A stretch of 64,000 bases of DNA from Thiotrichales bacterium (GTDB lineage Bacteria > Pseudomonadota > Gammaproteobacteria > Thiomicrospirales > Thiomicrospiraceae): NCBI GenBank assembly GCA_016936535.1, contig JAFGXP010000048.1, positions 1 through 64,000 of the forward strand, given 5' to 3'. Numbering within the stretch: position 1 is the stretch's first letter; each line of letters begins with the position of its first letter. Under the pieces are notes generated by a model. The model was not told the DNA's origin. It saw nothing but the letters and a program-made list of their open reading frames with translations, and made no database searches. The translations under genes were made by a program, and so were the position numbers. Shown here piece after piece: positions 43,445 to 52,140 of this stretch.

Positions 43445-44788
43445 TTAAGGCAAGTCTTTACCAGCCAATAACTCTTCCACCACCTGCTGCCGATGCATGC
43501 CAATATTTAGCCGCTCACAAATGATTTTGGCATCACGGTAAGCGTTGCCGAGACAGGTGGTTGCGCCTGGCGAGGGTGTCATATTGAAAATCAAGTTTTC
43601 ATTTTCCGGCACAATACTGGCTTCGCCAAGCTTGAGCTCCATGGTCGTTTTGTCAATGACCTGAGGACGCAGGCCGCCGATGCCACTGGCGTACTCCAAA
43701 TCGTTGGGCTTGATATCCGGCAGAATTTTTTGCACGTCTTTGGCAAATAAGCGCTTACGTAACCAAGGCACTTCAAATAAGAAATTGCGCAGAATGTAAT
43801 TACGAATGGTGCTGTCTTTCATCAAATCCCAGAAAACTTTAAGGACTTTGCGATCCAGTTTGAGTGAGCGCCAAAAGTCGAGATAGGTTCCACCGGTATA
43901 GCGTTCGAGCTTGGGCAATACCAATGCGGTTGGTCCCAAGCGAGTTTTGCTCATCTCGACCAAATCCGGATCGCCATGCAGTGCGGCAAAAGGTAGCTTG
44001 TCGTTTTGCATGGTATAAACCTTTCCATTGAGCACTTTAGGAACGTAGTAGAAGCTCCCGGCCATGGGTAGGATCGACATCTGCATCCCGTGGCCCAATT
44101 GATTCGCCAGTAATAGACTGTGGCCGCCCGCGGAAACCACGACAAAGCGCGCAAAAAAAGTACCCTGAGAGGTGTTGATTTCATAGCCGTCTTCGATGGA
44201 ACGAATTTTTTCGACTTCGGTGCTTAACGAGACTTGAATTTCTGTGTTTGTTTTTCGCGCTTCTTGAATAAAGGCTTTTGACAGGTTGCCGTAGTTGACA
44301 GCGGAGTATTCATCTGTGCATCCGGAGGCTAAAATTTTTTCGGGACGACGTTTGCCGTCCTTTAGCGTAACGGCCGGTTCGACTTCAGCGATTTTATCGG
44401 CATCCCATAGTTCCATATAAGGGAAATCTTCTGCAAACTCCGCATGCCGCTGTTCAAGACGTGCACACTCTTCTTCACCAACCGCCAAAATCATTTTAGG
44501 AAATTTAAACAGAAAATCGTTTTTCTCAACCTGCTGCGCAAAATGTTCAATCATGCTGGCTTGTTGTTTAACAATCTTGGCTTTGGCTAGGGTGTAATTG
44601 GTCTCAATATCACCGCAGTGCAGAGTTTGGCTGTTTGAGCGGGCGCTGGAGTTGAGCGGCGCTAGGCTGCCATATTTTTCGAGCATGGCAACACGCTTCA
44701 CATCGGTATAGCGCGACAACATATAGGTTAGGGCGCAACCGGAAATACCGCCGCCCACAATCACCACATCAAACTCTCTCATTTTCAT
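43445..44788 (-). CDS. mqo: FAD-dependent malate:quinone oxidoreductase-like protein
   Basis: This 447-residue flavoprotein has an N-terminal dinucleotide fold, FDVVIVGGGISGCALTYMLSR, then SSARSNSQTLHCGDIETNY as in malate:quinone oxidoreductases, FVVVSAGGHSLLLANQLGHG, and a C-terminal FAD loop GLRPQVIDKTT with SPGATTCLGNAYRDA. It would oxidise malate at the membrane and reduce quinone. The family call is good; substrate specificity (malate against 2-hydroxyglutarate) is inferred. ATGs at 44788 and 44782 are both possible. Confidence 0.82.
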   Translation of the reverse strand: MKMREFDVVIVGGGISGCALTYMLSRYTDVKRVAMLEKYGSLAPLNSSARSNSQTLHCGDIETNYTLAKAKIVKQQASMIEHFAQQVEKNDFLFKFPKMILAVGEEECARLEQRHAEFAEDFPYMELWDADKIAEVEPAVTLKDGKRRPEKILASGCTDEYSAVNYGNLSKAFIQEARKTNTEIQVSLSTEVEKIRSIEDGYEINTSQGTFFARFVVVSAGGHSLLLANQLGHGMQMSILPMAGSFYYVPKVLNGKVYTMQNDKLPFAALHGDPDLVEMSKTRLGPTALVLPKLERYTGGTYLDFWRSLKLDRKVLKVFWDLMKDSTIRNYILRNFLFEVPWLRKRLFAKDVQKILPDIKPNDLEYASGIGGLRPQVIDKTTMELKLGEASIVPENENLIFNMTPSPGATTCLGNAYRDAKIICERLNIGMHRQQVVEELLAGKDLP

Positions 44789-44824
44789 TGCGGGGAAATC
44801 TCTTAAGTTTTAAGCCGGAAAAGC

Positions 44825-44849
44825 TGGTTATTATAAAAAAAATTAACCA
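44825..44849 (-). promoter_or_regulatory. Promoter and overlapping operator-like dyad of the mqo operon
   Basis: On the minus strand a perfect TATAAT (44830-44835) lies about 40 bases before the mqo start. It is overlapped by an inverted repeat TGGTTA (44825-44830) and TAACCA (44844-44849) around an A/T core. This is a good position for a repressor site. A convincing -35 is not visible. Confidence 0.45.
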
Positions 44850-44884
44850 CTCTTGGGAGCAAGCATCTGATTTTTTTTAATTTT

Positions 44885-45256
44885 TCAGGGGGCGTCCACG
44901 ACACGATTCACGCAAATGCGCGGCGTGCGTTCATAGTCATGCAGTTTATCCAAATCCGTTTGCAAGAGGGTGTTAAGGCGTGAGCGGAGTGCATTTATCT
45001 GCAAAAGCGCCAATGTCTCATGGTTTAAAGCGTAGTGAATCCAAGTGCCTTCGCGCCAACTCTTGACTAAGCCAGCGTTTTTTAAATAAGCCAAATGGCG
45101 GGATACGGTGCTTTGATTCAGTTCGAGAATCCCCACCAAATCACAAACGCACAGCGAATCCCGCTCGAGCAACAGGTGCAGTAACCGCAAGCGAACCGGC
45201 TCGGAAAGAGCTTTGAAAACTTGGCTGATGGGTTCAAGGTTGAAATCCAGATTCAT
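44885..45256 (-). CDS. arsR: ArsR-family metalloregulator
   Basis: This 123-residue winged-helix repressor has the ISQVFKALSEPVRLRLLHLLL start, the metalloid-sensing SLCVCDLVGIL (CxCD) in the recognition region, and NQSTVSRHLAYLKNAGLV as the DNA helix. The CVCD motif fits arsenite/antimonite sensing. It is divergent from a DUF2892 gene and an arsenic-type GAPDH gene, which it probably controls. Confidence 0.88.
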   Translation of the reverse strand: MNLDFNLEPISQVFKALSEPVRLRLLHLLLERDSLCVCDLVGILELNQSTVSRHLAYLKNAGLVKSWREGTWIHYALNHETLALLQINALRSRLNTLLQTDLDKLHDYERTPRICVNRVVDAP

Positions 45257-45424
45257 AAAAGTTCTTTAAACAACAAATAAGCCAGTATTCTGCGCTAAAA
45301 AAAGTGTCGCGTGCAAGGTTTTTACCCTAATGGAATCGTTACAATAAATCGCAGCGCAAAAGCCTCAATTTGGTTTTTGAGTGCCCTACGATTTTTGAGT
45401 GTGATGATTTCAGGAGAGTTAAGG

Positions 45425-45736
45425 ATGAGTGTTCCAATTAAGGGCAATCGCCCGTTACGTTTTTTTGCGATGATGGTGTTGGTGATTTTGCTGGTAGCGC
45501 ATTTTTTGAAGCAGGTTAATTTGTTAGAGCTTTCTTTTTTATGGCTCATCATTGCGATGGCATTAAATGCTATTCAAGCTTCTTTTACCGGTTTTTGTCC
45601 GATGTTTAAAAACGCACGAGGTGAATGCGTGGCTTGCGGTGTGGCCTGTAATCCTTCCGCTCAAACCGTCGAAAAATCTGACAGCGCGTGTGGCAGCGGT
45701 TGTGGATGTTCTGCATCGGAAGATAAGAAATCGTAA
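45425..45736 (+). CDS. DUF2892 membrane protein with Cys-rich tail
   Basis: The 103-residue product starts MSVPIKGNRPLRFFAMM and has two membrane segments (about 12-30 and 36-56) followed by TGFCPMFKN, the mark of the YgaP-type DUF2892 domain. Past the usual end there is an unusual tail with many Cys: ECVACGVAC at about residue 67 and ACGSGCGCSASED near the C terminus. The tail could bind a soft metal or metalloid. AAGG lies before the ATG at 45425. Its role is unknown; the ArsR and GAPDH neighbours suggest arsenic handling. Confidence 0.7.
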   Translation: MSVPIKGNRPLRFFAMMVLVILLVAHFLKQVNLLELSFLWLIIAMALNAIQASFTGFCPMFKNARGECVACGVACNPSAQTVEKSDSACGSGCGCSASEDKKS

Positions 45737-45872
45737 AGTTTTAAAATCGTTTCAGCGTATTTTCAAGCGCATTATTCATGTAAATCGACGGATTTGTCAC
45801 CTGCCTGTCATCTGCTGAGGGTAAAGTGCCGTGCAATTCTTGGCAGCGGTGCCGCGCATTAGAGGAGGCAGT

Positions 45873-46910
45873 ATGACGATTAAGGTTGCGATTAATGGGT
45901 TTGGACGAATTGGGCGATTGGCTTTACGCCAGGCGTTTGACTGGCCGGAAATTGAGTTCGTTCATATTAACGAAACCGCAACCGATGCTTATGGTTCGGC
46001 GCATCTACTGAACTTTGATTCCGCGCACGGACGCTGGCGACATCAAGCCGAAGAAGATCACAGTCAGATTGTGATTAATGGCCATGCCATCAGCTACTCG
46101 CAACATCACGAAATCGATGCAACCGATTGGATGGCCTTTGGTGTGGATGTGGTGTTGGAGGCAACGGGACAATTTCGGACCCCCGAGGCGTTGCAGCCTT
46201 ACCTCAAGCAAGGCGTACCGCAGGTTATTGTGGCCGCACCGATGGACGAGCCGATTAAGAATTTGGTAATGGGCGTCAATGACGCTCTGTTTGTTGCAGG
46301 TCAAGACACAATCATTACCGCAGCGTCTTGTACCACCAATTGCATTGCTCCGGTGATTCAAGTGTTGCAAGAAAAAGTGGGGATTGCGCACGGTAGTATC
46401 TTAACGATTCATAATCGTACGAACAGCCAAAACGTGGTTGATCACGGTCATAAAGATTTACGTCGCGCCCGCGCTGGCTATGAGTCGTTGATTCCAACCA
46501 CGACAGGATCGGCAAAAGCGATTGGTTCGATTTTTCCAGAGTTGTCGGGCCGCCTAAACGGACTGGCGGTTCGCGTGCCTTTAATGAATGCATCTTTAAT
46601 TGATTTAACGCTTGAAATGCAGCGTAAAGTCAGTGCGGAAGAAGTAAATTTGTTGTTTGCCGATGCTGCCAAGTATCGATTGCATGGGATTTTGGGCTAT
46701 GAAACACGGCCTTTAGTTTCCGTGGATTATGAAGGCGATACGCGTTCGGCGGTGATTGATGCACTCTCAACCTTGGTGGTGCAAGGCACTCAACTGAAAG
46801 TGTTGGCTTGGTATGATAATGAGGTTGGTTTTGCAACGCGCTTGATGGAGTTGGCAGCCAAGGTGGGCCGACTTAATCAAGCGTGTTTACCAGCCAATGC
46901 CCACGGCTAA
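45873..46910 (+). CDS. ArsJ-associated type glyceraldehyde-3-phosphate dehydrogenase
   Basis: This 345-residue class I GAPDH begins TIKVAINGFGRIGRLALRQA and has the catalytic ASCTTNC and WYDNEVGFATRLMEL. The N-terminal stretch WPEIEFVHINE with AHLLNFDSAHGRW is typical of the GAPDH found in ars operons, which makes 1-arseno-3-phosphoglycerate for export by ArsJ. The ATG at 45873 follows GAGGAGG. No arsJ gene is adjacent. Its stop overlaps that of the convergent epimerase gene by three bases (CTAA). Confidence 0.82.
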   Translation: MTIKVAINGFGRIGRLALRQAFDWPEIEFVHINETATDAYGSAHLLNFDSAHGRWRHQAEEDHSQIVINGHAISYSQHHEIDATDWMAFGVDVVLEATGQFRTPEALQPYLKQGVPQVIVAAPMDEPIKNLVMGVNDALFVAGQDTIITAASCTTNCIAPVIQVLQEKVGIAHGSILTIHNRTNSQNVVDHGHKDLRRARAGYESLIPTTTGSAKAIGSIFPELSGRLNGLAVRVPLMNASLIDLTLEMQRKVSAEEVNLLFADAAKYRLHGILGYETRPLVSVDYEGDTRSAVIDALSTLVVQGTQLKVLAWYDNEVGFATRLMELAAKVGRLNQACLPANAHG

Positions 46911-47773
46911 TGTGGCAGATTTAGCAGATGTTTCAAGCTACTTTTGCTGTTCGGATAGTGAAATTCAAAGCCCAGTTCCAGTAAGCGCGTTGGCGCGACA
47001 CTGGCGCTGTGCGTTAACACTTGTGCGCCTTCACCAAACAGTAACTTGAGTTGCCACAATGGCAGAGGCAGAAAAGCCGGACGATGTAGCACTTCACCCA
47101 GTTGTTTGGCAAAAACCTTTTGCGCGATGGGTTCAGGTGCAGTTAGGTTGAAGACGCCATGCAATTGCGGTTGTTGAATTAGCCAAGCTACAGCACGAGT
47201 GAGGTCATCAATATCAATCCAGCTAAAGCACTGCTGACCACCGGCAACCGGCCCGCCTAATCCAAGCTTAAAGGCCGGCAGCATTTTCGCCAGCGCGCCG
47301 CCAAGAGGAGAGAGCACCACCCCAAAGCGGGTAATGACCAGCTGCTCGGGCGGAACCAGCTTACGCGCTTCCGCTTCCCAAGCTACAGAAAGTTGTGCTA
47401 AAAAATCGTCACCCGGTTGAGAATGCGTCTCTGAAAATGGGGTCTGGCAAGCGTGGCTTTGTGGGTAGAAACCAATCGCTGAGGCGCAGAAAATTCGGGG
47501 CTTCTCGGCAATGCCGTTGAGAGCCTCGCCAAGCATTCGGGTGGTTTCAATTCGACTGTCCCAAATTTCTTGTTTATAGACGGGATTCCAACGTGCACCG
47601 ATATTGGCTCCAGCGAGTTGGATAATTAAATCGCTGCCGGCAATCGCTTGTTGCAGGTGGCTTGGTTGAGCAAACACACTACGGCCAAAAACCTTGACTG
47701 TGTGTTGTGTGCTAAGCCGCTTGTGCAAGGCTTGTCCGACCAAGCCTGTGCCGCCTAAAATCGTAATCTGCAT
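46907..47773 (-). CDS. TIGR01777-family epimerase (YfcH-like)
   Basis: This 288-residue extended SDR protein has the nucleotide site ITILGGTGLVGQAL, LIIQLAGANIGARW, SRIETTRMLGEAL and IFCASAIGFYP (the usual catalytic Tyr is in a GYYP-like position), plus the C-terminal DUF1731-like end RLLELGFEFHYP. The start at 47773 has GGGAGG before it. The substrate is unknown. It converges on the arsenic-type GAPDH with overlapping stop codons. Confidence 0.88.
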   Translation of the reverse strand: MQITILGGTGLVGQALHKRLSTQHTVKVFGRSVFAQPSHLQQAIAGSDLIIQLAGANIGARWNPVYKQEIWDSRIETTRMLGEALNGIAEKPRIFCASAIGFYPQSHACQTPFSETHSQPGDDFLAQLSVAWEAEARKLVPPEQLVITRFGVVLSPLGGALAKMLPAFKLGLGGPVAGGQQCFSWIDIDDLTRAVAWLIQQPQLHGVFNLTAPEPIAQKVFAKQLGEVLHRPAFLPLPLWQLKLLFGEGAQVLTHSASVAPTRLLELGFEFHYPNSKSSLKHLLNLPH

Positions 47774-47891
47774 ATCGCCTCCCATCGTCAATCATAAGTT
47801 GCTTTATTTAAACGTGTTTTACTGTACCATGATTTGCCAAGTAAACTGTTACAAGCTTGTATAAGTATTGAGCTATTGAGCGGAGAGTGGA

Positions 47892-48635
47892 ATGCAGCAA
47901 GAGACATGGCAGGAATACAAGGATGCGGTTTTGATTACCGGAGCCAGTCAAAGAGTCGGACTTTACTTAGCCCGGCAGTTTTTGGCGCAGGCGCGTTACC
48001 CGCTCATTGTGACTTATCGTACTTGGCGACCAGAGATTGCCGATTTACAGGCGCGTGGAGCCTTGGCGATCCCTGTCGATTTTAATCAGCCTCAAGCGGT
48101 TAAAAACTTAATTGAGACCTTGCAGCAGCAGGTTATCAGCTTACGAGCATTGATTCATAATGCTTCAATTTGGGTCACGGATGCGCAAATTGCCGCCCAA
48201 CCCGATTTGTATGCGCAGCTGTTTGCGGTGCATGTACAAGCCCCGTATCAGTTGAATTTTGCTTTGGCACCGCTGTTGCAAAAGACCACGCAGGGGGTTG
48301 CGGATATCATCAGTCTTTCCGATGCGAATTGCGATCTCAACCGCCAAGAGTATATTGCCTATTTGAGCTCTAAAGCGGCCTTACAGCATCAGATGCGCGT
48401 CTTTGCCAGTAAGTTGGCACCGCAGATTAAAGTCAATGACATTGCACCGGGTTTGCTGTTGTTTCATGCACACGATTCGGCTGAATTTAGAGCGCAGCGC
48501 TTGGCGAAACAGTTATTGCCACTTGAGCCGGGAGCTGAAGTAATTTGGCAGGCCGTGAATTTTTTGATGGATAACCCTTATATGACTGGTGTGAGCGTGC
48601 CTGTGGACGGTGGTGTCCGTTTCCCTAAATCTTAA
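47892..48635 (+). CDS. folM: Dihydromonapterin/dihydrofolate reductase FolM-like SDR
   Basis: This 247-residue short-chain dehydrogenase has the NADPH site VLITGASQRVGLYLARQFL (the R after the Gly pair favours NADPH), LIHNAS, SLSDANCDLNRQEYIAYLSSKAAL with the Tyr-Lys pair, and the end TGVSVPVDGGVRF. It resembles FolM. Together with folE2 it could serve pterin metabolism. It is followed after 23 bases by the TudS/YbgA gene. Confidence 0.8.
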   Translation: MQQETWQEYKDAVLITGASQRVGLYLARQFLAQARYPLIVTYRTWRPEIADLQARGALAIPVDFNQPQAVKNLIETLQQQVISLRALIHNASIWVTDAQIAAQPDLYAQLFAVHVQAPYQLNFALAPLLQKTTQGVADIISLSDANCDLNRQEYIAYLSSKAALQHQMRVFASKLAPQIKVNDIAPGLLLFHAHDSAEFRAQRLAKQLLPLEPGAEVIWQAVNFLMDNPYMTGVSVPVDGGVRFPKS

Positions 48636-48658
48636 CAAACACTTGATGGAGAAAAACG

Positions 48659-49681
48659 ATGAATTTAGCCCAAGTGGAACCGCTTTTACCGTACCACTTT
48701 CCTAAGCCTAAGATTGCGATTTCCGATTGTTTGTTGGGAACAGAATGCCGATATAACGGTGGTCATGCGCAATATGATTTTGTCCGTTACAAGCTTGCTG
48801 AGTTTGTGGAATTTAAGCGGTTTTGCCCAGAGGCAGCGGTGATTGGTACACCGCGTGAAACCGTACGTTTGGTCGATATCAACGGGCAGGTTCGCGTCAT
48901 CGGCCCTAAATCCGGTTCGGATTACACGGAAGGCCTTCAGGATTACACCGATAAGAAAATGCGTTTTTTTCATAAGCAAGCGATTGATGGTGCTGTCGTC
49001 AAATCGCGCTCGCCGAGTTGCGGTTTAGATCGGATCAAGGTCTATCGCCCAAACGGTGAGTGGTTTGGGTCAAAAGATCCGGTCGATATGGGTCTGTTTA
49101 CCAAAAACTTGCGCCAACAATTTCCACTCATTGCGATTGAAGAGGAAGGGCGTTTGCAGGACGCCTGGTTGCGTGAGAACTTTATGCTGCATATTTTTGC
49201 CGCTGCGCGGTGGCGGGAGTTTGCGTTGTCGCAGCCCAGTGTGGCTCAGCTGCAGGCCTTTCATCGTGATCACAAATATTTGCTGCTCTCTAAGAATGAG
49301 GCGCTCTATCGGCAGATGGGGCCTTTGGTTGCGCAGGCGAATGCCGTCAATTTTGATGCGGTGCTGACGGAATATGCGGCTTTATTTTTGGCGGCTGTGG
49401 CCACGGCAACCACTCGTGGCAAAATGATTAATGTGGTTGAGCATATGTATGCTTATTTCAAAGATCGTCTTGGCGAGGGAGAAAAGGCTTTTTATCAACA
49501 GACCTTAGCGGAATTCAAATTGGGTATTGTGCCCTTGATTAGTCTGATGAAAGTATTGGAACAATGGATTCATCACTTTGGCAGCGAGTATTTGGCTACT
49601 CAGGTTATCTTAAATCCTTATCCGGCGAAATTAGCACTGCGTTCAAGCATCAATGCCTATCGCGATTTTAAAAGCAAATAA
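48659..49681 (+). CDS. DUF523 (TudS-like) and DUF1722 (YbgA) fusion protein
   Basis: The first half (about 1-170) is the DUF523 domain: ISDCLLGTECRYNGGHAQYD, FKRFCPEAAVIGTPRETVRLV, and SRSPSCGLDRIKVY, with Cys residues that in thiouracil desulfidases bind an iron-sulfur cluster. The second half (about 190-340) is the YbgA/DUF1722 domain, with LQAFHRDHKYLLLSKNEA and NVVEHMYAYFKDRL. The fusion is common in gammaproteobacteria. Desulfurase activity is inferred from the first domain only. Confidence 0.85.
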   Translation: MNLAQVEPLLPYHFPKPKIAISDCLLGTECRYNGGHAQYDFVRYKLAEFVEFKRFCPEAAVIGTPRETVRLVDINGQVRVIGPKSGSDYTEGLQDYTDKKMRFFHKQAIDGAVVKSRSPSCGLDRIKVYRPNGEWFGSKDPVDMGLFTKNLRQQFPLIAIEEEGRLQDAWLRENFMLHIFAAARWREFALSQPSVAQLQAFHRDHKYLLLSKNEALYRQMGPLVAQANAVNFDAVLTEYAALFLAAVATATTRGKMINVVEHMYAYFKDRLGEGEKAFYQQTLAEFKLGIVPLISLMKVLEQWIHHFGSEYLATQVILNPYPAKLALRSSINAYRDFKSK

Positions 49682-49706
49682 AGTTTGAAATGTCCTAGGT
49701 TAGGGC

Positions 49707-50831
49707 TCAGGGAAGCCAGACACCGCCGAGAATGGCGTCGCGATGCGCGCCCGTGACACTTCGTAGCTTGACAGGCTGCTGAGTAAGGCGCTGTTGCGCG
49801 AGCCAAGCAAAGAGCATGGCCTCTAATGCTTGCGGATCGTGTCCTGCTTGAGCCGTAGAGGCTACTTGGATTTTCGGTAAATGGTGTGCCAGACGTTGCC
49901 GTAAAAAATCGTTATAGGCACCGCCACCGCAAACCCAAAGCTGTTGGGGTTGGATGGGATTGTTGAGTAAACTTTGGGCTATGCTCTGTGCAGTTAACTC
50001 GGTGAGCGTTGCTAAGAGGTCAGCGGTTTTCAGAGAAGGCGGTTCTGCGGCAGTTAGCCACGCGAGATTAAAATAGTCACGGCCACTGCTTTTCGGTGCG
50101 GGGCGCGCAAAATAGGGGTCTGCGAGCAGGCGTTTTAGCAAGGCGCTGTGTATTTTACCTTGAGCCGCCACACTGCCATTATCATCAAAGGATTGGTTGA
50201 GCCGTTGTTGGGCGATTTCGTCGAGTAAGCCATTGCCTGGACCGGTATCCCAGCCTAAAATCGGCGCATCGCTGTTCTGCGGCGGAATGAGGCTAAGATT
50301 CGCGAGGCCGCCAATGTTTACGACCGCTGTGTATTGGTTCTGTTGGGCAAAAAGCGCTTGATGAAAAACCGGCGCAAAAGGCGCACCTTGTCCACCAAGC
50401 GCCATGTCATCGATGCGAAAATCGCCTGCTGTGGTAATACCGGTAAGCTTGGCAATGATTGCTGGATGGCCAATTTGCAAGCTCATCCCAGACTCTGGCG
50501 TGTGGAAAATGGTTTGGCCGTGGCTACCAATCGCACGGATTTCTGATGGCTTGAGATCTGTGCACTCAAGCAGTTCTTGCACGGCTTGGGCAAAGAGCTT
50601 TCCCATTTCAGCGTGCAATTTGGCTAGGGTGAGTAAGTCCAGGTTTTTTTGGGTGTTGCAAGCCAACAGGCTCTGTTTGAGTGGCGCAGGAATCGGCGTG
50701 GAATGGCGTGTTTGCAGTTGTGGAGCCGCGCAAGTGCAATGAACCAGTACGCTGTCAATTGCATCGACACTGGTTCCTGACATTAAGCCGATGTAGAGGC
50801 CATCATGGGCGCTCACCGGCGGCTTACTCAA
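49707..50831 (-). CDS. anmK: Anhydro-N-acetylmuramic acid kinase
   Basis: This kinase recycles 1,6-anhydroMurNAc from cell-wall turnover. It is 374 residues from a TTG start at 50831 that overlaps the preceding peptidase stop by eight bases; a GTG at 50816 is an alternative. Motifs are YIGLMSGTSVDAIDSVLV, GSHGQTIFHTP, GDFRIDDMALGGQGAPF, NIGGLANLSLI, and GWDTGPGNGLLDE. Coupling to a peptidoglycan peptidase gives the pair a shared cell-wall role. Confidence 0.93.
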   Translation of the reverse strand: MSKPPVSAHDGLYIGLMSGTSVDAIDSVLVHCTCAAPQLQTRHSTPIPAPLKQSLLACNTQKNLDLLTLAKLHAEMGKLFAQAVQELLECTDLKPSEIRAIGSHGQTIFHTPESGMSLQIGHPAIIAKLTGITTAGDFRIDDMALGGQGAPFAPVFHQALFAQQNQYTAVVNIGGLANLSLIPPQNSDAPILGWDTGPGNGLLDEIAQQRLNQSFDDNGSVAAQGKIHSALLKRLLADPYFARPAPKSSGRDYFNLAWLTAAEPPSLKTADLLATLTELTAQSIAQSLLNNPIQPQQLWVCGGGAYNDFLRQRLAHHLPKIQVASTAQAGHDPQALEAMLFAWLAQQRLTQQPVKLRSVTGAHRDAILGGVWLP

Positions 50832-52140
50832 ATTGGTAAGCCAACTGCGTTTTAGGGTCTAGGCGTTCCAGTTGGCCAAGCAAGAAATGGCTGCGACGCA
50901 GAAAATCGTTCCGATATTGCGCGGCAATGGGTCCTGCATCAGGAAATTTGATCTTTAACGGATCACGATGCTGGCCATTGATGTGGAATTCATAATGCAG
51001 GTGTGCACCCGTTGAGTTCCCGGTGCTGCCAACATAGCCAATGACTTCGCCTTGTTTGACCATTTGCCCTTTTTTGTATTTGCCAAAACGTGACATGTGC
51101 GCATACAAGGTTTCGTAGCCGTTGTTATGGCGAACCTTAACCACATTGCCGTAGCCGCCCATCCAGCCTCGGTAGGTTACTTGACCATTACCGGTGACTT
51201 TAATTGGGGTGCCGGTTGGCGCGCCGTAATCGACCCCGCGGTGTGGTCGTTTATCACCAAAAATCGGATGAACGCGCTTTGGATTAAAACGAGAGGTAAT
51301 GCGAACGGTATCCAGCGGGGCCTTCAAAAAGGCTTTTTTCAGGTTTTGGCCTTTTTCATTGTAATAACCTATGACTTCTTGGCCATTGCGCATGACAAAG
51401 GCATTGTGTATTTCTTGGCCGCCCGCTGTCGTAATTTGTGCTGCGAGAATGTCCCCGTCGCCAATGTATTCGCCGTCAAGGTAGCGCGCTTCATAAATCA
51501 CGCGGAAATAGTCACCATCGTGCAATTCTCGGGCAAAATCGACATCCCATGCCAACATGTCAGCCAACTGCATAATGCTCTTTGCGCTTAGACCAGCGCG
51601 TTCAGCCGCTAAATAAAAAGCGCCTTCGATTTTGCCATGCGCAGTGTGAGTGCGAATTTCAACATCTTTCTGGATTTCTTGGATTTTGAAGCCTTCGTCA
51701 GTACTGGCCAATTCAACTTCCAGTATTGGCGATTTTGCATAGACAATACGTTGCAGCTGATTATTGGAATCGACCCAGACCGTAAGCTGATCGCCCACCT
51801 TTAGGTTGGTAAGTAATTGGTGGTTATCGGTCTTGCCGATTTGAAAGCCAATTGAGGCGCCCACGCCAATGCGTTCGAGTGCGCTGGATAAGGAATCGTT
51901 ACGCTTAATGGTAACGGATTTTTCTGTCCATCCTTCAGCAGGTTCCGTCTCGGCTGTAGTATGGGTGTTTAAGGTGTCTTCAATAATTTCACTGACTTTG
52001 AGTTCGGGCAAAGGCAGTGTTTGCGGTTCATAAGGCAAGTTCGCATCGGATTTTGAGGGAACGGCGGTGAGGAGCACCAGCGAGAACCCGGTCAAAACAG
52101 CGATACCTGCCACATGGAAAGAGATGGGCCAATTTTTCAT
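50824..52140 (-). CDS. Membrane-anchored M23 (LytM) peptidoglycan endopeptidase, MepM-like
   Basis: The 438-residue protein has an N-terminal membrane anchor (VAGIAVLTGFSLVLLTAVP), an OapA/LysM-like region (KRNDSLSSALERIGVG near 75), a middle domain, and a C-terminal LytM domain. Its zinc ligands are seen in RPHRGVDYGAPTGTP (HxxxD) and GAHLHYEFHINGQ (HxH). It would cut peptide cross-links during wall growth. The stop overlaps the anmK start. The AT-rich 52141-52546 region lies upstream. Confidence 0.9.
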   Translation of the reverse strand: MKNWPISFHVAGIAVLTGFSLVLLTAVPSKSDANLPYEPQTLPLPELKVSEIIEDTLNTHTTAETEPAEGWTEKSVTIKRNDSLSSALERIGVGASIGFQIGKTDNHQLLTNLKVGDQLTVWVDSNNQLQRIVYAKSPILEVELASTDEGFKIQEIQKDVEIRTHTAHGKIEGAFYLAAERAGLSAKSIMQLADMLAWDVDFARELHDGDYFRVIYEARYLDGEYIGDGDILAAQITTAGGQEIHNAFVMRNGQEVIGYYNEKGQNLKKAFLKAPLDTVRITSRFNPKRVHPIFGDKRPHRGVDYGAPTGTPIKVTGNGQVTYRGWMGGYGNVVKVRHNNGYETLYAHMSRFGKYKKGQMVKQGEVIGYVGSTGNSTGAHLHYEFHINGQHRDPLKIKFPDAGPIAAQYRNDFLRRSHFLLGQLERLDPKTQLAYQFE

